The notes under the pieces are model-generated. The model had not been told where the DNA came from. It saw only the letters and a list, made by a program, of their open reading frames with translations, and searched no databases. Of a DNA stretch of 64,000 bases, positions 37,779-46,997 are shown in pieces. The DNA lies in NCBI RefSeq assembly GCF_036492635.1, contig NZ_AP025305.1, positions 3,224,001 to 3,288,000 of the forward strand, in the 5' to 3' direction. The stretch's first letter is position 1; every line of letters begins with the position of its first letter. Both the position numbers and the translations under genes were made by a program. Source of the stretch: Aureibacter tunicatorum. GTDB taxonomy: Bacteria; Bacteroidota; Bacteroidia; Cytophagales; Cyclobacteriaceae.

Positions 37779-38762
37779 ATGAAATTTCTCGAAAACATAT
37801 ACGGTTCAATGGCAGACTATATTGTCTACCAATTATTGCAAATGACAGAAGGAACGCCATATGCAAATGCTTTGCATTACTTTCTTAGTGGTGTTACTCT
37901 CATTATGACGCTAGTTCTATTGGTCACTTACTTGATGGGTTTCATCAATAATTATTTGCCAATGGAGAAAATCAAAGGCTATTTGGAAAGAAACAAATCG
38001 CTTGGCTTAGGAAACTTAATGGCTTCAATATTTGGAGCAATCACTCCATTCTGCTCTTGCTCGTCCATACCTTTATTCATAGGTATGATGCAAGCTAGAA
38101 TTCCACTTGGAATCGCCTTGTCATTCCTCATCACTTCTCCTTTGGTCAATGAAATCGCTATCGTTATCTTCTGGTCCGCATTCGGATGGAAAATTACTGT
38201 CATATATATATTAACCGGAATATCCTTGGGAGTAATAGGTGGAATATTACTCGAAAAACTAGGCATGGCGAAATACGTTGCCGATTGGGTAAAAGATCTA
38301 GCAAGACAAGAAGTGAATAATACGAAAGCAGATAGTCCAAAGCTCAGCTTCAAAGAAAGATGGCCTGAAATACATCAAACTGCCATGACAACGCTTAAAA
38401 AAATCGGTCCCTATGTATTCTTAGGGTTAGGTATAGGCTCTTTCATACACGGTTTTGTGCCAAGCTCTTTCGTTGAAACGTATTTGTCAAGCGAAAGCTT
38501 TTGGGCAGTTCCATTGGCAGTGATCCTTGCCATCCCTCTCTATACCGATGCTGTAGGCATACTTCCGATCATTACCACATTGATAGCTAAAGGGGTGCCT
38601 ATGGGAACAGCTATAGCATTTATGATGGGAGCTATAGGACTGTCATTGCCAGAGTTCTTATTGCTCAAAAAGGTCATGAAAACCAAACTTGTTATCGCAT
38701 TCTTTGCCACAATAGGTATTGGAATGATCATTTCGGGATACTTGTTCAATATTCTGTTCTAA
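37779..38762 (+). CDS. DUF318/ArsP-type permease with CxC motif
   Basis: A 327-residue inner-membrane permease with about eight helices in two halves. The first half contains GAITPFCSCSSIPLFIGM, the CSC-type metal or metalloid-contact motif of the family; SFLITSPLVNE is also characteristic. The second half repeats the pattern without the cysteines (AIPLYTDAVGILPII). Members export trivalent organoarsenicals or copper/zinc, so thiophilic metal efflux is likely but the ion is not defined. Preceded by a matching thioredoxin-like gene and followed by a sigma factor. Confidence 0.85.
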   Translation: MKFLENIYGSMADYIVYQLLQMTEGTPYANALHYFLSGVTLIMTLVLLVTYLMGFINNYLPMEKIKGYLERNKSLGLGNLMASIFGAITPFCSCSSIPLFIGMMQARIPLGIALSFLITSPLVNEIAIVIFWSAFGWKITVIYILTGISLGVIGGILLEKLGMAKYVADWVKDLARQEVNNTKADSPKLSFKERWPEIHQTAMTTLKKIGPYVFLGLGIGSFIHGFVPSSFVETYLSSESFWAVPLAVILAIPLYTDAVGILPIITTLIAKGVPMGTAIAFMMGAIGLSLPEFLLLKKVMKTKLVIAFFATIGIGMIISGYLFNILF

Positions 38763-38785
38763 TTGGTCAAAAACAAACACCCAAT

Positions 38786-38810
38786 GCCAAGGTTTTATTG
38801 AAGCCTTGGC
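38786..38810 (+). terminator. Hairpin between the permease and sigma-factor genes
   Basis: GCCAAGG (38786-38792) pairs with CCTTGGC (38804-38810). No long T-run follows, so partial read-through is possible. Confidence 0.45.
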
Positions 38811-38840
38811 TATATTCAATTAAACAAATTACTGCATATT

Positions 38841-39443
38841 ATGGCTGAACAAAACTGCTCGCAACCCTTAAATGAAATCATTAGCAACTATTACGATTAC
38901 TTGAAAGCCTTCGCAATCAAAAACATCAAAGACAAAAATGAAGCGGAAGACATTGTCCAAGAAGTGATGCTCAAACTTGTCGAGTCATGCCATAAGCTTC
39001 AAGAAATCGATAACATAAAAGCTTGGCTGTTTAGAGTCGCCAAAAATGAAATCATCGATCAATTTAAAAAACGAGGATTAAACGATTCTTCCATAGATAT
39101 CCAGAACCTTGAGGAAGATTTTGATAGTAAAGCGGAACAAGATATCGAAGCAGACTTTATCATCCCCATGATCAAACTTCTTCCTGAAGCATATTCAAAA
39201 CCGTTGATATTGAGCGATATTGAAGGAATCCCTCAAAAAGATATTGCCTCTCAATTAGAGCTTGGACTTTCCACCACTAAAATGAGAATCCAAAGAGGCC
39301 GAAAAAAACTTTATGAACTCTATGAAAACTGTTGCGAAATCGAATATGACTCAACTGGAAGCTTTCTAAATTGCCATATAAAAGACAGTTGCAAAACACT
39401 CAAGGAAATCGAATCGGAATTAAATAAAGAATACGGCCGATAG
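38841..39443 (+). CDS. SigZ-like extracytoplasmic-function sigma factor
   Basis: A 200-residue ECF sigma-70 protein. Region 2 (EAEDIVQEVMLKL, IKAWLFRVAKNEIIDQFK) and region 4 (EGIPQKDIASQLELGLSTTKMRIQRGRKKL) are intact. The C-terminal tail adds CC (164-165), C178 and C184, a layout expected of a metal- or thiol-sensing appendix as in SigZ-type factors. No anti-sigma gene follows: the next gene is convergent and only five bases away. Its position behind the permease suggests it controls that cluster. Confidence 0.85.
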   Translation: MAEQNCSQPLNEIISNYYDYLKAFAIKNIKDKNEAEDIVQEVMLKLVESCHKLQEIDNIKAWLFRVAKNEIIDQFKKRGLNDSSIDIQNLEEDFDSKAEQDIEADFIIPMIKLLPEAYSKPLILSDIEGIPQKDIASQLELGLSTTKMRIQRGRKKLYELYENCCEIEYDSTGSFLNCHIKDSCKTLKEIESELNKEYGR

Positions 39444-39448
39444 GTCCG

Positions 39449-41575
39449 CTACTCTTCCTTTACTTTCCAACGAACTTCAAAGTGCGGCTCCGATCCCACA
39501 TTCTTCGGATGTTCCATTTTAGACCTTCTAACAGACATATTAAGGCCTAGCGAATCAAGCATGTTCGAAAGGCCATCAAGTCTCATGCTATCCAGCTCAC
39601 TGCCGTTCATCAACTGAATTATGCTCGATATTGCCTTGTCTTCGGAATTTGATCCATCTTCTGCCAAACTATCCGTCGTGACAAGCGCTTCCATCTCATT
39701 CTGAACAGCTAATGAATCTTGCAATATTGCATTCGCAACACGCTTCTCCTGCAAATATCTATTTTCCAAAACAGTATCCTTGTAGTAAATCAATTCAAAC
39801 TCTAACTCAGGCCTTTTCTCCAGCACTTTTTTAAGCAAATTAGCCGAACGGGCATGTTTTTTTGTCAAGTCTGCTTCTCCAAGCTCAAAATCAAATGATT
39901 TGATATCTTCTGGATCAGCTTTGACTAGATTCGACAACTTTTTGAAAGGAGATTTCACCGCTCTTACGATCAAATTCTTAGCCGTTCCCCAGATCAACTT
40001 GTTAATATTGTAATCAGGATCGTTCATATCTCCTCGCATAGGAAGGTCTATTTCTATATTGCCTTTGTCATCCTTTAAAATCGCCAACGCCAGTTTCAAT
40101 GGCATATCATACAAACTTCCATCTTTTTCTCTTTTGCCTAATTCTACCCGATAGATCTTGATCTTATTATCGCTAACTATTTTCTTGTCTTGAATCGTAT
40201 TATGTCCGTAATAATATATTTGCCCGTAGAATATTGGGAAGCCTGTATATTTCTTCGAATAAAAATTCAAATCCGAAAGCTCAAAATCTGAAATGGTATA
40301 CTCTAAGTCCAACTCATAAGGATCTTGAGGATTTATGCTTAACTGAGCGACTACATTTCCTTTGTCATTCAGTTTCGCAGAAGTGTTGATTCGCAATGAG
40401 TCCGTTGACTCCGTCAATTTTGAGGTCTCAAACCTTATATCTGATATATTGTATTCATATTCTTTTTCAAACCTCTTGTCGATAAGCTTCAAATATGCGT
40501 CTTGAACCATTAACTGCCCAATACTATAAGCCAATTCGACCGCTTCAACATTTTCTTCAACCTGCAATGTATCCCCCTCGTTTTCCTGCATCATTGGACT
40601 TGCCAACACATGCAAATTGCTTGTAGAGTCTTCAAATTCAAACCGCATGCGAGGGCCATAGCAATTGATAGATTCTATTTCAAAAGAGCTTTTCAAAGGC
40701 TTGACCGTAGACAAGTCTATTAGCAAAGAATCCATTCCCAGCACTTCTTGGTCTGTTAAATCAAGCAGGGAAAATGCTTTCATTCCAGCCTGACCAGAAA
40801 TACTTGTCAACTCATATTCATTAAGGTTAGACACCAAAGCGATTTCAGTATTCAAGAAGCCTTTCCAGCTTGAAAAATTAAGCAAATCCTTAGCATATCT
40901 GGAAAAAGGGCTTAGGTCCACATTGCTAACTACCGACTCGGATTTGATCAAACCCGTATTCAAATTTAAATCTGTTACAGAATGAAACGTTCCCCCAGTT
41001 GCTAATTCAAATGAAATTTCCAGATTCGAGATTGCATTAAGCGCGCTAATATACTCCGGCAACTTCAAGGCTATATTTTTCAACTCCAAAGAATCACCTG
41101 TCTCCCCGTCGGAATAAGAAAAAACACCTTCTTCTATTTCAATATCTTTCAATTCGATTCGAAAAGGCTCTGTTGTTTCTTGTTTGGCTTCTTCCGAGTT
41201 ATCTTCATTCAATCGGTCAAATAAATCATCAAAATTAAAACCTGATTTCGAAGCATATACTCGAATAAAAGGCTCTTCCAATTCGATCGAATTAATTATA
41301 TTCCTTCCATTGATCCACGACATCAAATCCAATTTCACATCAAGCTTGTCAAATGACATGAAGACTGTTTGACTGTCTTGTTCAAACAACTTAAAATCCG
41401 ATAGCTCTATTTCACCATCCCACAAGTCTAGCTCCACTTTTTCAATGCTTGTTTTTCTGCCTAATGTTTTTTCCAATTGGCCTTCTAAAAACCAAGCCAA
41501 TTGACTTGAATAGAAAAATGCTTCAACGACAAAGAATAAAAGCACTATTGCGATTAAAATATAGCGACGTTTCAT
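39449..41575 (-). CDS. DUF748/AsmA-like inner-membrane-anchored protein
   Basis: A 708-residue protein with one N-terminal membrane helix (about 5-27) and a large periplasmic part. The start LEGQLEKTLGRKTSIEKVELDLWDGEIELSDFKLFEQ is typical of DUF748/AsmA proteins, bridge-like proteins linked to lipid movement between membranes. Later DIRF, GDMNDPDYNINKLIW and a long Glu/Lys-rich helical C terminus also fit. Its 3' end is five bases from that of the sigma-factor gene, so the two are convergent with almost no spacer. Confidence 0.8.
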   Translation of the reverse strand: MKRRYILIAIVLLFFVVEAFFYSSQLAWFLEGQLEKTLGRKTSIEKVELDLWDGEIELSDFKLFEQDSQTVFMSFDKLDVKLDLMSWINGRNIINSIELEEPFIRVYASKSGFNFDDLFDRLNEDNSEEAKQETTEPFRIELKDIEIEEGVFSYSDGETGDSLELKNIALKLPEYISALNAISNLEISFELATGGTFHSVTDLNLNTGLIKSESVVSNVDLSPFSRYAKDLLNFSSWKGFLNTEIALVSNLNEYELTSISGQAGMKAFSLLDLTDQEVLGMDSLLIDLSTVKPLKSSFEIESINCYGPRMRFEFEDSTSNLHVLASPMMQENEGDTLQVEENVEAVELAYSIGQLMVQDAYLKLIDKRFEKEYEYNISDIRFETSKLTESTDSLRINTSAKLNDKGNVVAQLSINPQDPYELDLEYTISDFELSDLNFYSKKYTGFPIFYGQIYYYGHNTIQDKKIVSDNKIKIYRVELGKREKDGSLYDMPLKLALAILKDDKGNIEIDLPMRGDMNDPDYNINKLIWGTAKNLIVRAVKSPFKKLSNLVKADPEDIKSFDFELGEADLTKKHARSANLLKKVLEKRPELEFELIYYKDTVLENRYLQEKRVANAILQDSLAVQNEMEALVTTDSLAEDGSNSEDKAISSIIQLMNGSELDSMRLDGLSNMLDSLGLNMSVRRSKMEHPKNVGSEPHFEVRWKVKEE

Positions 41576-41784
41576 GGCATAAAAAATCTCATTCGATCTT
41601 AAGTTATTTTCATTTCCTGCACCGCTAAGTTATGTATTTTTTTGGAATAGAGGGCCCAACTTTTATATGAAAATTCACTAAGAGTCAATAATATTTTACT
41701 CACATTCAACTCTATTCTAACCTTCTATTGAAAATCAAACATAAGCTTCAAGGCCTTGTTTCAAAATAAAATACTTGAAAAACT

Positions 41785-42771
41785 GTGAAAAAAGCACCTA
41801 TCAAAGTTCTCATTTTGAATCTTATTTTAGCCATTGCAATTCCTAGTTTATTATCGTCTTGCAATAATGACAGCGATTCCGGAACTTCTCCTGAGTCCAT
41901 CAGTTATTTCATGTCTTACGATTTAGGAAATAGTGAATTTGGAAAACTATTCAAAGAATCCCGCTATATGGAATTGCTTGATAAAAATACAGAAGAAGAT
42001 TATCTGGTATTCGCTCCATCGGATCAAGCAGTATTAAACGCTTTCGACAAGGATGAAATCTCGAACTTTTCTCAAAATGACATTGACCAATTTGTAGGCA
42101 TGCATATCGTAGACGCAAAAAGCATCGATGATAATTATACAAAAGAACAGTACCCTACCGAGGCGACAAATCTGGATGGAAGTCATGTATTGATGACGCT
42201 TGTTGAAGTCGCCAACTCATTGTATGCGGATGGTGTAAAAGCCAATTTGGCCAAATCGACTAAATCCGGAAAAGTATACAAGGTTGACAAAATTCTAGAC
42301 CCTGACAATGTATTGGACATACTTTCCATTGACCCTAAGTATTCTTTGTTTGATTATGTACTTAGAAGAGATATAGAGCTTGACCCTTTTGTCAAATCAT
42401 TGATCAATGACAAAGACAAAAAATACACGTTAATATCGATCAATAACACGGACATGGACCGTTACTTAAAAGCCAAAAATTTAGACAATGTCAAGCAAAT
42501 GACAGACGAAGACATAAAAGAACTAACTGGCAAAGCATTAGCTCTTGGACATATCGCCGTTAAGTCTGATGATCATGCATACTTCACTAGTTATGGAGGC
42601 AACAATTTAAAAGTCGATTATATAGGTGGAAAGTACGAAATCAACTACGCTGATCATGATAAAAATAAATCTGAAACAAGCGACAGTCCTAAGGAAGAGT
42701 TACTTAAAGGGCTCGGTAAAAGCCTTGTCAGGTTAGCCCCTTCGCTAATAGGAGATCTTTTCGACTTTTAA
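41785..42771 (+). CDS. FAS1 (fasciclin)-domain lipoprotein
   Basis: A 328-residue lipoprotein starting at GTG, with lipobox LSSC followed by NNDSDSG. The FAS1 signatures are degenerate but ordered: DYLVFAPSDQAVLNAFD (H1-like box), IDQFVGMHIVD (H2-like), then GKVYKVDKILDPDNVLDIL. A second, weaker FAS1-like half follows (DYVLRRDIELDPFVK, GKALALGHIAV). FAS1 proteins mediate adhesion or surface binding. Monocistronic, followed by a strong terminator. Confidence 0.75.
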   Translation: MKKAPIKVLILNLILAIAIPSLLSSCNNDSDSGTSPESISYFMSYDLGNSEFGKLFKESRYMELLDKNTEEDYLVFAPSDQAVLNAFDKDEISNFSQNDIDQFVGMHIVDAKSIDDNYTKEQYPTEATNLDGSHVLMTLVEVANSLYADGVKANLAKSTKSGKVYKVDKILDPDNVLDILSIDPKYSLFDYVLRRDIELDPFVKSLINDKDKKYTLISINNTDMDRYLKAKNLDNVKQMTDEDIKELTGKALALGHIAVKSDDHAYFTSYGGNNLKVDYIGGKYEINYADHDKNKSETSDSPKEELLKGLGKSLVRLAPSLIGDLFDF

Positions 42772-42793
42772 AAAATAGCTGAACTCGAATAAC

Positions 42794-42826
42794 AAAAGCC
42801 CAAGAGCATCAAACTCTTGGGCTTTT
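42794..42826. terminator. Strong bidirectional intrinsic terminator
   Basis: AAAAGCCCAAGAG (42794-42806) pairs perfectly with CTCTTGGGCTTTT (42814-42826), with T-runs on both strands, between convergent genes. Confidence 0.9.
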
Positions 42827-42848
42827 TATTCTTTAAAAACTTTAGAAT

Positions 42849-44999
42849 CTACTCTGATAATTGGTCAATCAAAAAGGCATACTCCAAAGCAGTCTCTTTG
42901 TACGACTCAAATCTACCTGAAGCACCTCCATGCCCGGTCTCCATATTCGTTTTCAATATAATTGGCGCGCTTCCTGTATGGTTATCTCTCAGCTTGGCTA
43001 CCCATTTTGCCGGTTCCCAATACTGTACTTGACTATCATGCAGACCAGTAGTCACCAACATAGCAGGGTAATCCGCTTTTTTCACATTGTCATATGGAGA
43101 ATAGCTTAACATATACTCATAATATTCTTTATCATTTGGATTGCCCCATTCATCGTATTCCCCGGTTGTCAATGGTATACTCTCATCAAGCATTGTCGTT
43201 ACCACATCCACAAATGGAACATGAGCCACCACAGCTTTGAACAAGTCCGGACGCATGTTTACAACAGCCCCCATTAAAAGACCTCCAGCGCTACCGCCCA
43301 TAGCAGCTATTTTATCATTGCTTGTATACTTCTCAGACACCAAATACTCAGCGCAATCAATAAAATCAGTAAACGTATTTTTCTTATTCATTAATTTACC
43401 ATCCTCATACCAATTTCTGCCTAACTCTTGTCCTCCTCTTATGTGAGCCAATACATACACAAAGCCTCTATCCAATAAACTAAGTCTTGAAGAACTGAAA
43501 TACGGGTCCATAGACGCTCCATAAGAACCGTACCCATATAACAACAAAGGATTTTTTCCGTCTTTCTTAATGCCTTTTCTATATACTATTGAAGCAGGAA
43601 TTTTCTTGCCATCTCTTGCTGTAATATAAACTCTCTCGGATACATAATTTTCAACTGAAAATTTCCCTCCAAGAACCTCCTGTTGCTTCAACAACTCTTG
43701 CTCTTTGGTATTCATATTAAAATCGTAGATTGATCCTGGTGTAGTAAGAGAAGTATAATAATACCTCAGTACATCCGTATCGAAATCTAAATTCACATTA
43801 GAATAAGCCAAATAAGCTGGATCGTTGAATTCCAGGTCATAATCCAGCTTACCATCCCAGCTTTTCACTCTAAGATTCGTAAGCCCATTTTTACGCTCTA
43901 TCAAGACAAGGTAATTTTTGAAAATTTCAATATTTTCAATAAACACATCCTCTCTATGAGGAATCAAATCAGTCCAATTCTCTACAGAAGTTTTATTCTC
44001 AGGAGCTTGCATCACCTTGAAATTCTTAGCCTCATGATTCGTCACTATATAAAACTTATCGCCATAATGATTGATGCCATACTCCAAACCTCTTGTCCTA
44101 GGTTGGATGATACGAAACTCTCCTTCCGGATTATCCGCCTCCAACACCCTTTGTTCGGAAGTCATAGTGCTATGAGAACCTATCACAAGGTACTTATCCG
44201 ATTTAGTTCTATAAATATAAGTGCCAAAAGTCTCATCAGCTTCATGAAATACCATTACATCATCGCTAACATCGGTGCCTATTTTATGCCTGAATATTTT
44301 ATAGCTTCTTAAAGCGTCGTCTTTTACACTATAAAACACTGTTTTGCCATCCATTGCCCAAGTAATCCCTCCTGAGGTGTTTGGTATTTCATCTTTCAAT
44401 ATTTCTCCAGTCTTCAGATCCTTGAACTTTATGGAATATATTCTTCGGCTTACTGTATCTTCCGAATAAGCGACAATCTTATCTTTAGGTCCAATTTCGT
44501 ATGTGCCCAAATTATAATATGCGTAGCCTTCAGCTAAATCATTTACATTGAATATAACTTCTTCCTGCCCATCCAAGCTCCCTTTTTTTCGGCAATAAAT
44601 CGGATACTCCTTCTGATCCTCATACCTTGTATAGTAGTAGTAACCTTTGTACTGATAAGGCACCGACATGTCCGTTTGCTTGATTCTGCCTTTGATTTCC
44701 TCAAACAGCTCAGTTTGAAACTCGTCAGTATGCTTCATTACTTTGTCAGCATAGTCGTTTTCAGCTCTCAAATAGCTGAGCACCTTCTCATCCTCTCTCT
44801 GATTCAGCCAATAATACTCGTCTACTCTGACATGCCCATGCGCTTCGAGCTCTTTGGGGGATTTTGCGGCATCAGGAGCTTCAATGCTTAGTGATGCTCG
44901 CGCTTTTCTTTTACTGGACTTCTCATCATTGCATGAACTTAAAAAAAGAGCCCCCGTAGCAAAAATCAAAAAATTCAGCGAATAAAAATATTTCTTCAT
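42849..44999 (-). CDS. Prolyl oligopeptidase-family (S9A, oligopeptidase B-like) lipoprotein
   Basis: A 716-residue serine peptidase. A lipobox (FLSSC) precedes a seven-bladed beta-propeller (about 55-440) and an alpha/beta-hydrolase catalytic domain. Nucleophile motif GGSAGG, HIRGGQELGRNW, and the C-terminal His region GHGGASGR match oligopeptidase B. It cleaves short peptides, typically after basic residues. The lipid anchor is unusual for the enzyme elsewhere but common in Bacteroidota. Terminator shared with the convergent FAS1 gene. Confidence 0.93.
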   Translation of the reverse strand: MKKYFYSLNFLIFATGALFLSSCNDEKSSKRKARASLSIEAPDAAKSPKELEAHGHVRVDEYYWLNQREDEKVLSYLRAENDYADKVMKHTDEFQTELFEEIKGRIKQTDMSVPYQYKGYYYYTRYEDQKEYPIYCRKKGSLDGQEEVIFNVNDLAEGYAYYNLGTYEIGPKDKIVAYSEDTVSRRIYSIKFKDLKTGEILKDEIPNTSGGITWAMDGKTVFYSVKDDALRSYKIFRHKIGTDVSDDVMVFHEADETFGTYIYRTKSDKYLVIGSHSTMTSEQRVLEADNPEGEFRIIQPRTRGLEYGINHYGDKFYIVTNHEAKNFKVMQAPENKTSVENWTDLIPHREDVFIENIEIFKNYLVLIERKNGLTNLRVKSWDGKLDYDLEFNDPAYLAYSNVNLDFDTDVLRYYYTSLTTPGSIYDFNMNTKEQELLKQQEVLGGKFSVENYVSERVYITARDGKKIPASIVYRKGIKKDGKNPLLLYGYGSYGASMDPYFSSSRLSLLDRGFVYVLAHIRGGQELGRNWYEDGKLMNKKNTFTDFIDCAEYLVSEKYTSNDKIAAMGGSAGGLLMGAVVNMRPDLFKAVVAHVPFVDVVTTMLDESIPLTTGEYDEWGNPNDKEYYEYMLSYSPYDNVKKADYPAMLVTTGLHDSQVQYWEPAKWVAKLRDNHTGSAPIILKTNMETGHGGASGRFESYKETALEYAFLIDQLSE

Positions 45000-45161
45000 T
45001 TCCTAATAGTTAACTATAAAAATTAATTCTATTTTTTGATATTAAATAAAATAATTCCATTTTCAAAACTATAATACCTCTTTGCTTAATTCATTTAAAA
45101 TGAATTGATTCCCTTAAAATATAAAAACAAAATTACAGAACTAAATTGATAATGAAGCTCC

Positions 45162-46088
45162 TCAATTAACTTGACTTTTTACGACACTCATCATCAACAT
45201 CTCTCGAATTTGAGCCAGATATGTTTTGGATACTGGAACTCTCATCGTCTCATAATTCTTTATTAAAAGATAGTTTTTCTTCTCCATAACTTTAAGCGAG
45301 GCCGTATTCAAAAGATTGACCGCATAAGATCTATGACACTGCAGAACAGGATATTCCTCCAACTCCGAGAGAATTTTTTTCAATTGTGTTCTAACTAACT
45401 TTTTTTCAAGGCCTTCGCTACCTATATAATTAACCAGCACATATTGATTTTGAGATTCGAGGGAAATAATATGCTCCAAAGGCAATAACAAGTTGACATT
45501 CCCATTTTCATCCAACACTTCAATCATATTATCATGACCTCCCCATCGATCATAATCATCTTGCATAGCTAACAGCTCCTCCTCCAATTCCTTTTTTGCA
45601 ACTTTGAGCCTGCTGACATAGATATAGAGAATAGTTCCGCCAAATGGATAAATCATCACCAAGGTTTTTGATATATACACATCAAAAAATATCCACGCAT
45701 ATTCTATAAAACTTCTTTGATAATCAAATGGAGAAAAATCATAAAACACTTCTATGCATTTATAAATCAACAGTGTAAATATCTGAAGAAGAAGCACCTC
45801 TCCCATAAAATAAAGCAAATGATTTTTCAAAGACCACACTTTGTTTTTCAAAACACGTTTCCTCAAAAACAATTGAGTCGCCAACAAAGTAATAAAAATT
45901 TTAACGCCCTCGAGCAATACCAAAAAAAACGCAAAACCATCAACTCTATCAAAATCAAAGACTCCGAAGGGTTCGTAAATAAATATAAACAACATCACAA
46001 ACAATGAACTGCTGATCACATACAACCACTTCGCTTTATCTTCCGAAAAATAATCGAAAGGCAAGTCTAAAAACTCCTTAACTCTCAT
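45162..46088 (-). CDS. Membrane LytTR-domain transcriptional regulator
   Basis: A 308-residue protein with four or so membrane helices (about 22-160), a short coiled coil (VAKKELEEELLAMQDDYDRW), and a C-terminal LytTR DNA-binding domain with LEHIISLESQNQYVLVNY and LKKILSELEEYPVLQCHRSYAVNL. Such proteins act without a separate kinase, responding to signals in the membrane. It starts 89 bp downstream of the stop of the DUF4249 gene, separated by a terminator. Its target is unknown. Confidence 0.9.
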   Translation of the reverse strand: MRVKEFLDLPFDYFSEDKAKWLYVISSSLFVMLFIFIYEPFGVFDFDRVDGFAFFLVLLEGVKIFITLLATQLFLRKRVLKNKVWSLKNHLLYFMGEVLLLQIFTLLIYKCIEVFYDFSPFDYQRSFIEYAWIFFDVYISKTLVMIYPFGGTILYIYVSRLKVAKKELEEELLAMQDDYDRWGGHDNMIEVLDENGNVNLLLPLEHIISLESQNQYVLVNYIGSEGLEKKLVRTQLKKILSELEEYPVLQCHRSYAVNLLNTASLKVMEKKNYLLIKNYETMRVPVSKTYLAQIREMLMMSVVKSQVN

Positions 46089-46113
46089 TTACACTCTAAT
46101 TTCCAATCATTGC

Positions 46114-46151
46114 AAAGCCGGAAAGCATCAACTAAGAGACATTCCGGCTTT
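46114..46151 (-). terminator. Terminator of the TonB receptor/DUF4249 operon
   Basis: AAAGCCGGAA (46114-46123) pairs perfectly with TTCCGGCTTT (46142-46151) after the DUF4249 gene on the minus strand. Confidence 0.7.
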
Positions 46152-46176
46152 AAAAATCACACTTTTAACGAGCGCA

Positions 46177-46992
46177 TTACTCTTTCACTGTGTACACCTC
46201 ATGAATAAATTGCGATAACCTGAAATAGCCCAACACTTCCTCTTCAGGGTTATTGATATTTTTACAATTGCCTTTCAAAGGAACAGGAACTGTCGCAAAT
46301 GGACCTCCTCCACCTTCCGACTGCTCTATAAGTATTCCCATAAAGTTGTAATATGTAATTGAAATTCCATAAAGGTTGATTTCCAGTTGATCTCCTGCGA
46401 CAGCCTCTTCATACTCATATTCTATCAAAACCTGTTTTCCATCGGAAAAAGCGTCATTGCGAACCGTTTGTTCCATATCGCCATCAAGAGGGTAGAACTC
46501 GCAATGAAAAAAGTTGTCAACTCCTTCATCATCATCAACATAAACAGTTATTGTCGTCTGCTCCGACCCAAAGATATTTTCCTTTTTCTCTTCGATCTTT
46601 TCAATGTTGCTCACACTCTGCATGGTCTCGGTGGCTTCATACACCTCCCCATTATGAACAATTTCAAGTTTATAGCTGGTTCCCAACTCCGGCACAAACT
46701 CTTCCGTCATATAATATCCCGCCTCGCCTTCGGTAAACAAAAACTCTGTATTATCATTCAGCTTGATTACTTTCACTTCCGCTCCGGGTACCATTTCGAT
46801 ACTTCCTTGATCATAATACGGAGTGGAATAACTTAATTTCACCACTTGATTATTTCCCAAAGAGCCTTTCTCCCAATTCATTGAGGCTTCAACAACCAAA
46901 CGTTTTTGGCCATCATTAAGATCAACTTCAATTACTTCAGTACATGCGCTCAATATATATACGATAAAAAGCAGTCTTATTATATTTTTCAT
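46177..46992 (-). CDS. DUF4249-family outer-membrane lipoprotein
   Basis: A 271-residue lipoprotein with lipobox LSAC followed by TEVIEVDL, the normal DUF4249 opening. The body is beta-rich: KRLVVEASMNWE, VPGAEVKVIKL, YYMTEEFVPELGTSYKLEI. DUF4249 proteins pair with TonB-dependent receptors much as SusD pairs with SusC. Five bases separate it from the receptor gene upstream, so they are co-transcribed. Substrate unknown. Confidence 0.85.
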   Translation of the reverse strand: MKNIIRLLFIVYILSACTEVIEVDLNDGQKRLVVEASMNWEKGSLGNNQVVKLSYSTPYYDQGSIEMVPGAEVKVIKLNDNTEFLFTEGEAGYYMTEEFVPELGTSYKLEIVHNGEVYEATETMQSVSNIEKIEEKKENIFGSEQTTITVYVDDDEGVDNFFHCEFYPLDGDMEQTVRNDAFSDGKQVLIEYEYEEAVAGDQLEINLYGISITYYNFMGILIEQSEGGGGPFATVPVPLKGNCKNINNPEEEVLGYFRLSQFIHEVYTVKE

Positions 46993-46997
46993 GACAA

